Positions 34,898-44,070 of a DNA stretch of 64,000 nucleotides are shown here, one piece after another (positions within the stretch are counted from its first letter, which is position 1; every line of letters begins with the position of its first letter). The notes under the pieces were generated by a model that did not search any database, was not told where the DNA came from, and saw nothing but the letters and a program-made list of their open reading frames with translations. The position numbers were made by a program, and so were the translations under genes. Origin of the DNA: an uncultured Candidatus Melainabacteria bacterium (GTDB lineage Bacteria > Cyanobacteriota > Vampirovibrionia > Gastranaerophilales > Gastranaerophilaceae); the NCBI GenBank assembly GCA_934754505.1, contig CAKVIE010000010.1:12355-76354 (forward strand), written 5' to 3'.

Positions 34898-35371
34898 TTA
34901 TTTCTCCGAAGTTTCGGGCTTCTTTTCCATTATGCTGAAAGCCAATAAAATCGCACCTGCCGTGATGAAAATATCATATAAATTGAATACCGGAAAATTA
35001 AAAAGATTTACCTTAAAAAAGTCGGTTACGTAGCCGTAAACGTATCTTTCACAAGCATTTCCGAGAATACCGGTGCAAAAAAACGAAAGGAATACAAATC
35101 TTCTTTTTGAGATAACAAATCTCTTTGCAAAAACATATACTATACAACAAAGAATAATAAATGCCGCAAAAATCACAAGAAAATCAACATGCCCCGAAAG
35201 CAAATTAAAAGCCGCACCATCGTTTTTAACCGTCAACAGCGAGAAAAATTTATCCGTATCCGTCAAATATTTTCCCGTTAAATTTTCAAGAATAATTTTT
35301 TTCAAGAAAATAGCAGCAGCATAAATCACGCCGATATTAATTATGAAAAATATCAGACGTTTAAAATTCAT
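34898..35371 (-). CDS. lspA: Lipoprotein signal peptidase LspA
   Basis: A 157-aa, four-helix inner-membrane aspartyl protease that removes the signal peptide of prolipoproteins. Conserved regions are NDGAAFN (50-56), GILGNACERYVYGYVTDF (101-118) and FPVFNLYDIF (126-135). The catalytic aspartates match D117 and D133. The Asp of the usual GNxxDR motif is Glu108 here, and GG is GI, so the copy is slightly divergent. Its ATG overlaps the stop of the upstream secreted-protein gene by one base, giving coupled translation. Confidence 0.92.
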   Translation of the reverse strand: MNFKRLIFFIINIGVIYAAAIFLKKIILENLTGKYLTDTDKFFSLLTVKNDGAAFNLLSGHVDFLVIFAAFIILCCIVYVFAKRFVISKRRFVFLSFFCTGILGNACERYVYGYVTDFFKVNLFNFPVFNLYDIFITAGAILLAFSIMEKKPETSEK

Positions 35372-36348
35372 TATTTTTCTTCCTTCACGTGTTCTGAAAC
35401 GGTATCATCATTGACGTTCAGTTTTTTTGATTTTGGCGTTTCGATTTTTTGCGGTTTTGTGTTCAAAACGTTTACACGTCTTATAACATAAGCTGTTCCG
35501 ACAAGTTTTACAGTGATTTTTGTGCCGTTTAACTCGGGTTCGGTAATCCCGATTGAAGCAACCGCATATTCGTTGTATTTGTCTTTATTCGCTATTAAAA
35601 TTCTTTCTAAAACACCGTCATTTTTAACTGTTTTATAAGATTCTTTTTTCAAACCTTGGGTCGGAAAAGTAATCGGTTCATTTGACAAAGCTGCCATAAC
35701 GATATGCGTTTTCATAGGCTGAAAAGTCAATGACGAAGTGTATTCCGAACCTGCTTTAACCTGCAGAGGAATATTCAGCGAAAAATAAACATTTTTGGCT
35801 TCACCGTACAAAAGCGAACATTTTTCGTCCATAACAGTTGCCGAAGAAATTTTCCATTTTCTGCCGTCACGGGTTAAATAATAATAAATATCCGCAGACG
35901 AAATTATCAAACCTTGGTCGCTTTCACCGTTTTTTAAAGTTTCACCCTCGCTGTTTTCCGTAACCAAAGCGATTGCGTAGTTGTCAAAGACTGCAACATT
36001 TTTGATTTCGGTATTTACACTTGTATATTTATAATTGTCAAAAGCCGTTCTTACAGCCTTGAAATAAACATCTTTATCAAAACCGTCATTGTTTATGAAA
36101 TTATCGTCATAAAGTTCTTTTAATTTTTTCAAATCTTGTTTTTCGGTATAAGTATCGATTTTTTTGAAAACATTTGCAATTTCTTTTTTTGAATCTGCGG
36201 TAAAAAACTTACCAAAGCCAATAGAGGTAAGTTTTTCGTTTATAGAATATTCATCAATTTCTTCATTTGCGAAAACGGACTGTGAAGCTGCCGAAACAGC
36301 AATTACAGCAAGCAAAATCAGTGAACAAATTTTATTTTTTAATTTCAT
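35371..36348 (-). CDS. Secreted protein with NTF2-like domain, unknown function
   Basis: A 325-aa protein with a signal peptide (about 1-27, ending VFA). Residues 55-175 resemble an NTF2/SnoaL-like fold (KKLKELYDDNFIN through DGRKWKISSATVMDE). The remainder is beta-rich with a low-complexity charged tail. I can assign no function. It lies between a small membrane-protein gene (17-nt overlap) and lspA (1-nt overlap), so it is translated as part of that operon. Confidence 0.65.
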   Translation of the reverse strand: MKLKNKICSLILLAVIAVSAASQSVFANEEIDEYSINEKLTSIGFGKFFTADSKKEIANVFKKIDTYTEKQDLKKLKELYDDNFINNDGFDKDVYFKAVRTAFDNYKYTSVNTEIKNVAVFDNYAIALVTENSEGETLKNGESDQGLIISSADIYYYLTRDGRKWKISSATVMDEKCSLLYGEAKNVYFSLNIPLQVKAGSEYTSSLTFQPMKTHIVMAALSNEPITFPTQGLKKESYKTVKNDGVLERILIANKDKYNEYAVASIGITEPELNGTKITVKLVGTAYVIRRVNVLNTKPQKIETPKSKKLNVNDDTVSEHVKEEK

Positions 36349-36649
36349 TGGTTTCCTTTCCGTAAACGACGGTTAAAATCAAATCGGTCAAAACGAGCAT
36401 GAATGTTATAACATAGAGCCAAAAAATTATATCCATATTATAAACAATTTTGTGAATCATGCCGAAAATATAGCCGATTAAAACAAGCGACATAAAGCGT
36501 TTGCTTTTTCCGTGAACGTCTTTTGATTTAATGGTTTTCCATAAAGCGAACGGCCAGCTTGCACCGAAACAGATAATCATGCCCGCTTCAAAAACGCTCA
36601 TTGATTTCATTTGTAAAGATGCCGCTAAAATATTTGTTAAAGTGTCCAT
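36332..36649 (-). CDS. Small three-helix membrane protein, SemiSWEET/PQ-loop-like
   Basis: A 105-aa protein with three membrane helices (about 18-38, 50-68, 73-95). The arrangement, with ASWPFALWKTIKSKDVHGKS after the first helix, resembles SemiSWEET/PQ-loop sugar transporters. The PQ pair itself is WP here, so the assignment is tentative. It heads the operon leading to lspA and rluD. Confidence 0.6.
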   Translation of the reverse strand: MDTLTNILAASLQMKSMSVFEAGMIICFGASWPFALWKTIKSKDVHGKSKRFMSLVLIGYIFGMIHKIVYNMDIIFWLYVITFMLVLTDLILTVVYGKETNEIKK

Positions 36650-36682
36650 TGAAATACCCTCTTAATTAAATCATATCACTAA

Positions 36683-37669
36683 TTATTTTGAGGGCAAAAT
36701 GTTATCATTTTCGATAATTTGCATAATGTCGTCGGGAGAAATGTCGTCCATACAGGGCGAATATTCACCGTTGCGGAGTTTGCAAAATCTTTTTTGACAA
36801 GGAATACAGCCGAGTTTGGTTGATTTTACGGAATGATGTTTTTCTCCGACCAAACCTGTTCTCGGGATTGCCATTGCCCCGTACAAAGCTATACAAATCG
36901 GCTTGCCCGTTGCACTTGCGATGTGGAGCGGACCTGTGTCTGCACCAATCATGTATTCCGAAAACGAAAACAGTGCAGCACTTTCGAGAATATTAAACCT
37001 GCCTGCAAGGTTAAAAATTTGAGGATTAATATTTTCAAAAGACGATAAAAGTTCTCTATCTTCGTTTGTACCTGTCAAAATAACCGCAACATCGTATTTT
37101 TCAACCAATTTCAATGCAAGTTCTTTGAATTTTTCAATTCTCCATTTTTTACCTTCTCGGACAGGGCCTGCCTGAGTTGTCATGACAATGAATTTTTTAT
37201 CGGTTGGAATAGCACATTTTACGGCATTTTTCACCTCGTCGGGAATATATAATTTAAGTTCGTTTTTAAATTCCAAACCTTTTACTGCATTTGCAGCCGT
37301 TTCATAAAAATTAAATACGGCATGCTTTTCGAGGTCTTTGTCGTAATTAGAAACTTTTTTCGGCTTTGCAAAAAGTGCCAAAAGTCTTAATTTCAAAGAC
37401 GGTTGAAGATTTATGATTAAATCGTATTTTTCCTCTTTTAATGTCGGAATGAGCTTGAAAACATTTTGATAAGAAACTTTTTCGATAGTTATAATTTTAG
37501 AAATATCTTTATCCGCAGAAATCATCTTTGCGGGGATTTCCGTTGTGAGATAATGTATTTCGCAATCGGGATAAGTTCGTTTAATACTTCTGTAAGTTTC
37601 CGAAGTGTGCAAAACATCGCCAATCGCACCACATCTGATAATCAATATTTTTTTAGGGTTTTCAATCAT
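36683..37669 (-). CDS. Glycosyltransferase family 9 (heptosyltransferase-like)
   Basis: A 328-aa protein related to the GT9 enzyme at 18.1-19.1 kb: IIRCGAIGDVLHTSETYRSI at the N-terminus and GADTGPLHIASATGKPICIALYG in the donor site, with a Cys-bearing C-terminus (GCIPCQKRFC). It probably builds lipopolysaccharide core. The ATG at 37669 is chosen: it overlaps the comEC stop by 8 nt, is preceded by GAAAGAG and begins just before the conserved KKILIIR strand. The longer upstream frame uses a TTG deep inside comEC. Confidence 0.87.
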   Translation of the reverse strand: MIENPKKILIIRCGAIGDVLHTSETYRSIKRTYPDCEIHYLTTEIPAKMISADKDISKIITIEKVSYQNVFKLIPTLKEEKYDLIINLQPSLKLRLLALFAKPKKVSNYDKDLEKHAVFNFYETAANAVKGLEFKNELKLYIPDEVKNAVKCAIPTDKKFIVMTTQAGPVREGKKWRIEKFKELALKLVEKYDVAVILTGTNEDRELLSSFENINPQIFNLAGRFNILESAALFSFSEYMIGADTGPLHIASATGKPICIALYGAMAIPRTGLVGEKHHSVKSTKLGCIPCQKRFCKLRNGEYSPCMDDISPDDIMQIIENDNILPSK

Positions 37670-40061
37670 TTTCAGCTCTTTCAAATTTCTTTTTCTTGCT
37701 GTTATAAGCATACACCAAAATTTTATTATTGTGAAAAACAAGTTTTACTGCATTGTTTTTATCCGTCCGCAAAATTTTTGCATTATGTTTTTTGAGCAAA
37801 TCCATAGTATTTTTTGACGGGTGTCCGTAAATATTCATGCCCGTTGAAATTATTGCGTATTTCGGAGAAATTTCGGATAAAATTTTATCGTTCAAAGTCT
37901 TGTCGGCACCGTGATGAGGGGCTTTGATTGCAAAAACGTTTTTCGGTAAAACATCAAGCATTTTCTCAAGTGACTTTGTGGTTGTATCGGCAGCGAAGAT
38001 GACACTTCCCGACGGTGTTTCCAAAACATTTACGATTGATGAAGCATTATCGTCTTTTGAATTTATGTAAAAACATGAAATTTTACAATCGCCCTCGTCT
38101 AAAATCACTTCTTTATCAAGCGGAACAACCGTTTCGATGTTTAAAGATTTGCTTTTGTTAATTATTTTTTTAGCTAAATTGTTCTCCGAATTTTTATCTT
38201 TCAAAAAGATTTTTTTGATTTTAACATTTTCGAGTAAAGGAAGTGTACCGCCTGCGTGGTCAGAGTCGAAATGCGACAAAACAAGCAAATCAATCGTATT
38301 TATATTTTCGTCCTCAAAGTATTTAACGAGAACCCTTTCAGCAGGAGTTATGAAGTTTTTATAACCAGTTTTGCCCGTGTCAATAAGAACATACTTGCCT
38401 GATTTCGTCTTAATCAAAGCAGAATCTGCATTTTCAACACTAAAGAAAATCACATAAGGCGAGTTATCTTTTTTTGCAAAATAACAAATCAAAAGTGATA
38501 ACACAGTTATTGCAAGTAAAGACACTATTAGTTTCTTGTTTTTCTTGAATGCAAAAAACGCAGCCGCAAGTAATAAAATCAAAAAGTACAAAATTATCTC
38601 AATCGGAGCAGGAGAAGCAACTTTTACAATTGAAAACGGCAGTGACGAAAAGAAATCCGCAACTCCGACAATTACGGACAAAAACGGATTTAAAACAAAA
38701 TCAAAAGCCTTAATAACCTCAAATGAAAAGATTTTTATCTCTGCAAGAAAGCAACTTACAAATCCGACAAAACTCACTACGGATAAGACAGGAACAACAA
38801 AAATATTTGCAAAAACCGAATAGGGCGAAAACGAGTTAAAATAAAACATTTGAATAGGTGAGGCGAATAATTGTGCAATAACAGGCACAAACACAAAAGA
38901 TGCCGCAACTGACCAAAACTTGCTTTTAATTTTATCCAAAACGAGCGGACAAAATATCATTAAACCCAAGGTTACCAAAAATGACAGCTGAAAGCCAATA
39001 TTCGTAATCATTGTCGGAGAAACAGCCAGCATAAGAAAAGCGACAATAAAAATCAGCGAAACAGAATCGGATTTTCTGTCAATCAATTTTCCGAGCAAAA
39101 TCAAAAGCAGCATCAATGATGCACGCAAAACAGGCGGACCGAACCCCGTCATACAGGTATAGCAAATCACAAAACCCATGCCCGCAAGAATAGAGAATTT
39201 ATAATTAAGCCGCAGGAGCTGCGAAAGGAAGAACCACATACCGAAAATCATAGTAACATTCATGCCCGAAGCCGCAATAATATGGGTCAGACCCGATTTT
39301 TGAAAAGAGTCTTTCATCTCGGGAGTAGGATTTACGGCATCATCGCCGAAAACGATACCGCCTAAAAGTTCAAGCTCGGGAGATTTAATATTTTCGGAAT
39401 GCTTGTTAATAATATTTGTTCTTATTTTATTTAAAGAAGCCAAAAACGCATAAGGAGTGTTTTTAGATTGCCCGAGAAGTTTGCAATCACTGTCATTTGC
39501 GAAAAGTCTTGAAAACACATTTTGATGTTTAAGATAAGTCGCATAGCAGAATTCGGAAGGGTTTGAAGCACGACGAGGCTTGGAAAGCTGCCCCGAAAGT
39601 GAAAGTCTGTCACCGATTTCAATATCTTTGAATGATTTTTCAGTTTTAAAAAGCGTTACAATAACTTTGCCGTTGCCAACAGTTTCGGGTTGAGAAAATT
39701 TTTTGTATTTATCAACTTTAAAATAGAATTTTGTATATTCTTTAGAAGATGAAGTCGGCAGAGAAACAACCGTACCGCAAAGAGTTACACCGTTTGACGG
39801 AGCTAAATTCGCAACCTCATCAGAGGTTTTGAGCCGAAATAAGACATTTAAAAAACCGATAAAGAAAATCAAAAGGGAAATTACGGCAAATTTACCCGAA
39901 ATAAAATTCTTTTTCAGCAAAACGCAAAGCAGAATAAATATTGCAAATGCGTATGGCAAAACGGCACTCGTCAAAAATGAAACAATTCCGAGAATATAAA
40001 ATGTAACAAATAAAATCGTCTTAAATCTTTTGTTCACAAAATAAGTATCAAATAACTTCAC
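37662..40061 (-). CDS. comEC: ComEC/Rec2 DNA uptake channel
   Basis: A roughly 800-aa polytopic protein. N-terminal helices and an OB-like external domain (DUF4131 type; IGDRLSLSGQLSKPRRASNP) are followed by the competence domain (SGLTHIIAASGMNVTMIFG). The C-terminus is a metallo-beta-lactamase-like nuclease with LVLSHFDSDHAGG, FAADTTTKS and KAPHHGAD. It translocates single-stranded DNA across the inner membrane in natural transformation. The start is uncertain: the longest frame (to 40178) overlaps the divergent atpB, so GTG codons at 40061 or 40037 are likelier. pilT in this window fits competence. Confidence 0.9.
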   Translation of the reverse strand: MKLFDTYFVNKRFKTILFVTFYILGIVSFLTSAVLPYAFAIFILLCVLLKKNFISGKFAVISLLIFFIGFLNVLFRLKTSDEVANLAPSNGVTLCGTVVSLPTSSSKEYTKFYFKVDKYKKFSQPETVGNGKVIVTLFKTEKSFKDIEIGDRLSLSGQLSKPRRASNPSEFCYATYLKHQNVFSRLFANDSDCKLLGQSKNTPYAFLASLNKIRTNIINKHSENIKSPELELLGGIVFGDDAVNPTPEMKDSFQKSGLTHIIAASGMNVTMIFGMWFFLSQLLRLNYKFSILAGMGFVICYTCMTGFGPPVLRASLMLLLILLGKLIDRKSDSVSLIFIVAFLMLAVSPTMITNIGFQLSFLVTLGLMIFCPLVLDKIKSKFWSVAASFVFVPVIAQLFASPIQMFYFNSFSPYSVFANIFVVPVLSVVSFVGFVSCFLAEIKIFSFEVIKAFDFVLNPFLSVIVGVADFFSSLPFSIVKVASPAPIEIILYFLILLLAAAFFAFKKNKKLIVSLLAITVLSLLICYFAKKDNSPYVIFFSVENADSALIKTKSGKYVLIDTGKTGYKNFITPAERVLVKYFEDENINTIDLLVLSHFDSDHAGGTLPLLENVKIKKIFLKDKNSENNLAKKIINKSKSLNIETVVPLDKEVILDEGDCKISCFYINSKDDNASSIVNVLETPSGSVIFAADTTTKSLEKMLDVLPKNVFAIKAPHHGADKTLNDKILSEISPKYAIISTGMNIYGHPSKNTMDLLKKHNAKILRTDKNNAVKLVFHNNKILVYAYNSKKKKFERAEND

Positions 40062-40065
40062 AATT

Positions 40066-40094
40066 TTCGCAAGAAGAAATTTTTGTGGTAGAAT
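40066..40094 (+). promoter_or_regulatory. Candidate promoter of the ATP synthase operon
   Basis: TTCGCA (40066-40071), a 17-bp spacer and TAGAAT (40089-40094) lie 23 nt before atpB, with an ACGAGGA ribosome site between. The leader would be very short. Confidence 0.5.
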
Positions 40095-40117
40095 AAGTTT
40101 GTATATACGAGGAACAA

Positions 40118-40798
40118 ATGGAACATTTAGTAAAAACAATAGGAGGCTTAACCGTAAATTTAGACACATTAATAACAATGTGGGCTGTTATGGCGGTTTT
40201 GATAATATTGGCATTCGTTTCAACTCGAAAAATGTCAATTTTCCCGACAAAAATGCAAGCTGTTGCAGAATCAATCGTCGGAATGTTCGTAAACCTTACC
40301 GACTCGATGATAGGCGGAAAAGATGCCAAAAAACATGTGCCTTTGGCAGCATCTTTGTTTTTGTTCATTGTGACGGCAAACTTATGCGGACAGTTACCGT
40401 TAAGATTGTTTCATTTGTCAAAAGGCGAACTTGCTTCACCGACAAACGATATAAACTTGACGGCAGCAATGGCTGTAATCGTGCTTGTTTATTACGTTGC
40501 AGCAGGGATAAAGAAAAAGAAATTCAAATTCTTCCTGCATGAATTTTCATTTGTCGGAATAGTTATGGCACTTGTTGAATTGTTAGAAATGTTCACAAGA
40601 CCGTTGAGCTTGGCAATCCGACTTTTTGCGAATATTTTTGCGGGAGAAGTTCTCGTATCGATAGCTTTAGGAGTAACAGCATATCTTTTGCCGTTACCGA
40701 TAATGCTTTTTGAAATCTTGGTAGCCTTTATACAAGCAACAGTATTTATGATGCTGACAATCGCTTATATCGGCTCGGCAGCAGGCGAAAGCCACTAA
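40118..40798 (+). CDS. atpB: ATP synthase subunit a
   Basis: A 226-aa integral membrane subunit of F0. The essential Arg lies in TRPLSLAIRLFANIFAGE, and QATVFMMLTIAYIGSA is the last helix. It forms the ion half-channels against the c ring. It is the first gene of a seven-gene atp operon in cyanobacterial order. No atpI-like gene precedes it. Confidence 0.96.
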   Translation: MEHLVKTIGGLTVNLDTLITMWAVMAVLIILAFVSTRKMSIFPTKMQAVAESIVGMFVNLTDSMIGGKDAKKHVPLAASLFLFIVTANLCGQLPLRLFHLSKGELASPTNDINLTAAMAVIVLVYYVAAGIKKKKFKFFLHEFSFVGIVMALVELLEMFTRPLSLAIRLFANIFAGEVLVSIALGVTAYLLPLPIMLFEILVAFIQATVFMMLTIAYIGSAAGESH

Positions 40799-40836
40799 AA
40801 AACAAACAAAGTATTTTATAATAAGGAGAAAAAATT

Positions 40837-41061
40837 ATGGCAGCAGAATTAGCTCAATTAGGTGCAGGTATCGCAATCGGCTTCGGTGCAGTCGGAGCAG
40901 GTCTTGGTATTGGTATTGCTACAAAAGGTTTGATGGACGCAGTTTCAAGACAACCGGAAGTTGCAGGTAAAGCTTTCTTTTTCTTCCTCTTGGGTGCAGC
41001 TCTTTCAGAAGCTTGTGCACTTTACGGATTTGTAATTGCATTCCAATTGTTGGGCAAATAA
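40837..41061 (+). CDS. atpE: ATP synthase subunit c
   Basis: A 74-aa, two-helix proteolipid. The Gly-rich first helix (AIGFGAVGAGLGIGIATKG), the polar loop RQPE and the second helix with the ion-binding Glu58 in GAALSEACALYG are present. The Gln and Ser/Thr residues that add Na+ ligands in sodium enzymes are missing, so protons are the likely ion. Strong AAGGAG ribosome site, as expected for the high copy number of this subunit. Confidence 0.97.
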   Translation: MAAELAQLGAGIAIGFGAVGAGLGIGIATKGLMDAVSRQPEVAGKAFFFFLLGAALSEACALYGFVIAFQLLGK

Positions 41062-41076
41062 TAAAAGGTAAATTCA

Positions 41077-41502
41077 ATGGAATTTAATGCAACGTTTCTA
41101 ATATCAGCTGTAAGTTTCATAATATTTGTATTTATAATGAATGCAATATTTTATGAACCCGTAATTAACATTATCGAGAAAAGGAAAAAATTTATCGAAG
41201 ATAATGAAACTCAAGCTGCAAATGCAGATACGGAAACAGAAAACATAAAAGAAACGAAGCAGAAAGAGCTTGCGAAAGTAAAATCCGAAGCAGCCGCAAC
41301 AGTAACAAAAGGCTCTGAAGATTTGAAACAAAAACAAAAATCCGAAACAGACGATTTTGCAAAAGAGCAAAAAACAAAAATTGAAGAAGCAAAAAATCAG
41401 CTGTATTCGGAAGCTGAAGCAAGCAAACAGCAGTTGACTCAATCGGCGGAAGATATTTCAAGAATGATTTCCGAGAAGATTTTAGGAGGCAAAAATGCTT
41501 GA
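41077..41502 (+). CDS. atpF': ATP synthase subunit b' (peripheral stalk)
   Basis: A 141-aa protein with one N-terminal helix (about 5-25) and a long charged coiled coil, the first of two non-identical b-type subunits. The EPVINIIEKRKKFIEDN segment after the membrane helix is typical of b/b'. Separate b and b' genes occur in cyanobacteria and some other phototroph-related groups. It overlaps atpF by 8 nt. Confidence 0.93.
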   Translation: MEFNATFLISAVSFIIFVFIMNAIFYEPVINIIEKRKKFIEDNETQAANADTETENIKETKQKELAKVKSEAAATVTKGSEDLKQKQKSETDDFAKEQKTKIEEAKNQLYSEAEASKQQLTQSAEDISRMISEKILGGKNA

Positions 41503-41989
41503 TTTATCTTTGCAGAATATACTTCATTCAAATTTGATAAACTTTTTGATACTTATAGCAATACTTTATTTTGTATTGAAAAAGCCTGTGAAAAAAGCCG
41601 TAAATGAAACGACCGAAAACACACAAAAATCAGTTCAAAACTCGATTGATAAAAAAGAGAAAGCGTTATCAAATTTAGATGAAACAAAAGCGGATTATGC
41701 AAAGACACCGTCCGAGATTGCCGAAATAAGAGAAATAGCAGATTCTACTTTGAAATCTCTTGAGAAAAAGACGGAAAAGGATATTGAAGACGCTAAAAAA
41801 ATATTGGAAGAAAATTCCCAAAAGTCGGTAAAGAGTGAAGAAGCCAAAATCAGCTCAATATTGACAAAAGAAACGGCAGAAAAATCCTTAATTGAAGCAA
41901 CAAAAGACATAAAAGCACAATTAAGCGGAAACGAGTCAATGCAAGATTTTCTAATTGAGCAGGCAATAGACGAATTGGAAAAAATCTGA
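41495..41989 (+). CDS. atpF: ATP synthase subunit b
   Basis: A 164-aa protein with an N-terminal membrane helix (about 13-29, INFLILIAILYFVLKKPV) and a long Lys/Glu-rich coiled coil. It forms the peripheral stalk with b'. The sequence is divergent and the assignment rests on position and architecture. Overlaps b' by 8 nt and shares one base with atpH. Confidence 0.92.
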   Translation: MLDLSLQNILHSNLINFLILIAILYFVLKKPVKKAVNETTENTQKSVQNSIDKKEKALSNLDETKADYAKTPSEIAEIREIADSTLKSLEKKTEKDIEDAKKILEENSQKSVKSEEAKISSILTKETAEKSLIEATKDIKAQLSGNESMQDFLIEQAIDELEKI

Positions 41990-42537
41990 TGGCAGAAGTA
42001 AACATAAAAAATTCAAGAACAGCAAGAAAATATGCGGAAGCAATGTTTGAAACGTCAGAAACTCAAGGCAATACGGAAAGAGTTTTGACGGAGATTACTG
42101 ATGCAAAAAAAGTTTTTGACGAAAATTCAGAATTAAAAAGATTTTTGACAAATCCGATAATAACTGCTGATGATAAGAAAGATGCCATAAAGCAAATTTT
42201 CGGAAACGATTATCTTGATATAACAATGAATTTTTTGTACTTACTTGCAGACAATTCAAGATTTGATATATTTGAAGAAATCGAATGCGAATTAAAGGAA
42301 CTTGAAAAAGAAAAGAACAATCTTGTTACCGTGAAAGCCATAAGTGCAGTAGAGATAAAAGATTATTTAAAAGAGAAGTTGATAAACAAACTTCAAACTA
42401 TTTTGTCGAAACGAGTAGAAGTCGAATACAGCGTAAATCCTTCGATAATAGGCGGATTAATTCTTGAAGTAAACGGCAAAACGATAGACAGCTCGGTAGA
42501 AACAAAATTAAAAAACATTAAAAAGCAACTTACATAG
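41989..42537 (+). CDS. atpH: ATP synthase subunit delta
   Basis: A 182-aa protein. The N-terminal helical domain (RTARKYAEAMFETSE) and the C-terminal IIGGLILEVNGKTIDSSVETKL are typical of delta/OSCP. It caps the alpha3beta3 head and binds the b stalk. It shares a base with atpF and is 11 nt from atpA. Confidence 0.95.
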   Translation: MAEVNIKNSRTARKYAEAMFETSETQGNTERVLTEITDAKKVFDENSELKRFLTNPIITADDKKDAIKQIFGNDYLDITMNFLYLLADNSRFDIFEEIECELKELEKEKNNLVTVKAISAVEIKDYLKEKLINKLQTILSKRVEVEYSVNPSIIGGLILEVNGKTIDSSVETKLKNIKKQLT

Positions 42538-42548
42538 AGGAACAGATA

Positions 42549-44066
42549 ATGGCAAGCATTAAACCTGAAGAAATAACGTCAATATTAAAGACAAAAATCG
42601 AGAAATACAACGTTGAAACAGACGTAAACAGTATAGGTTCGGTATTGTCGGTAGGTGACGGTATTGCGAGATTATACGGACTTCGTAATGCAATGTCGAG
42701 TGAACTTGTAGAATTTGATGATGAAAACAACACACTCGGAATGATTATGAACCTTGAGGAAGACAATGTCGGTGCAGTAATTTTAGGAGATTACACAGGC
42801 ATAAAAGAGGGCATGACGGTCAGAACGACAGGAAGAATTGCCTCAATTCCGACGGGAAATGAGTTAATCGGAAGAATAATTGACCCGACAGGTAAACCGA
42901 TTGACGGAAAGGGCGATATCAAGTGCGAAACGACGAGAGCGATTGATACGGTTGCTCCGGGTATTGTTGCGAGAAAGCCTGTAAATGAACCGTTACAAAC
43001 AGGTTTAACGGCAATAGATGCATTAACTCCGATTGGCCGAGGTCAACGTGAACTTATTATCGGTGACAGACAAACAGGTAAAACAGCTATTGCAACAGAT
43101 ACAATTATTAACCAAAAAGGACAGGACGTAATTTGTATCTATGTTGCAATCGGACAAAAGACCTCAACGGTAGCACAACTTGCAAAAACACTTGAAAAGC
43201 ACGGAGCGATGGATTATTCAATAATTGTTTCGGCAAGTGCAAATGAATCGGCACCGTTGCAATATATTGCACCGTTCGCAGGCTGTGCAATCGGTGAAGA
43301 ATTTATGTATCAAGGCAAAGATGTTTTGATAATATATGACGATTTGACCAAGCACGCACAGGCATACAGAGCAATGAGTTTGCTTTTGAGAAGACCGCCC
43401 GGACGTGAAGCATACCCCGGAGATGTATTCTATTTACACTCAAGATTGCTTGAAAGAGCTTGTAAATTGAACGATGAACTCGGCGGCGGCAGTATTACTG
43501 CACTTCCGATTATCGAAACACAAGCAGGCGACGTATCGGCATACATTCCGACAAACGTAATTTCAATTACAGACGGACAAATTTTCCTTGAATCAAATTT
43601 GTTCAACGCAGGTATAAGACCGGCTATCAACGCAGGTATTTCGGTATCTCGTGTAGGCGGTGCCGCTCAAACAAAAGCTATTAAACAAGTTGCAGGTAAT
43701 TTGAGATTAGGCTTGGCTCAATTCAGAGAATTAGAAGCGTTTGCACAATTTGCAAGTGATTTGGATAAAGCAACTCAAGACCAGTTGTTAAGAGGCAAAA
43801 AGTTGACAGAAGTCATCAAGCAGCCTCAATATCAACCTTTGAGTGTAGCGGAACAAGTTTCGATATTATTTGCGGCAAATGAGGGTTACCTTGATAATAT
43901 TGAAAACAAGGATATTAATAAATTCAAGGCAGATTGGTTTAATTATTTCAATGCAAATTTGAAAGAATTGGCAGACAGATTAAATCAAAGATCAGCTTTA
44001 AGCGATGACGACAAAAAGCAATTAAAAGAACACCTTGATAAATTCAAAGTAAGTTTCTTCGGATAG
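42549..44066 (+). CDS. atpA: ATP synthase subunit alpha
   Basis: A 505-aa catalytic-head subunit with P-loop GDRQTGKTAIA, DDLTKHAQAYRAMSLLLRRP and ISVSRVGGAAQ, all strongly conserved. It forms the non-catalytic nucleotide sites. The paired beta subunit gene (atpD) is not in the operon or the window. Confidence 0.98.
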   Translation: MASIKPEEITSILKTKIEKYNVETDVNSIGSVLSVGDGIARLYGLRNAMSSELVEFDDENNTLGMIMNLEEDNVGAVILGDYTGIKEGMTVRTTGRIASIPTGNELIGRIIDPTGKPIDGKGDIKCETTRAIDTVAPGIVARKPVNEPLQTGLTAIDALTPIGRGQRELIIGDRQTGKTAIATDTIINQKGQDVICIYVAIGQKTSTVAQLAKTLEKHGAMDYSIIVSASANESAPLQYIAPFAGCAIGEEFMYQGKDVLIIYDDLTKHAQAYRAMSLLLRRPPGREAYPGDVFYLHSRLLERACKLNDELGGGSITALPIIETQAGDVSAYIPTNVISITDGQIFLESNLFNAGIRPAINAGISVSRVGGAAQTKAIKQVAGNLRLGLAQFRELEAFAQFASDLDKATQDQLLRGKKLTEVIKQPQYQPLSVAEQVSILFAANEGYLDNIENKDINKFKADWFNYFNANLKELADRLNQRSALSDDDKKQLKEHLDKFKVSFFG

Positions 44067-44070
44067 GAAA

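Noticed and set aside
40837..41061. Sodium-type ATP synthase c ring
   Set aside because: Only the Tyr after Glu58 resembles the Na+ motif; the Gln of helix 1 and the Ser/Thr next to Glu are absent.
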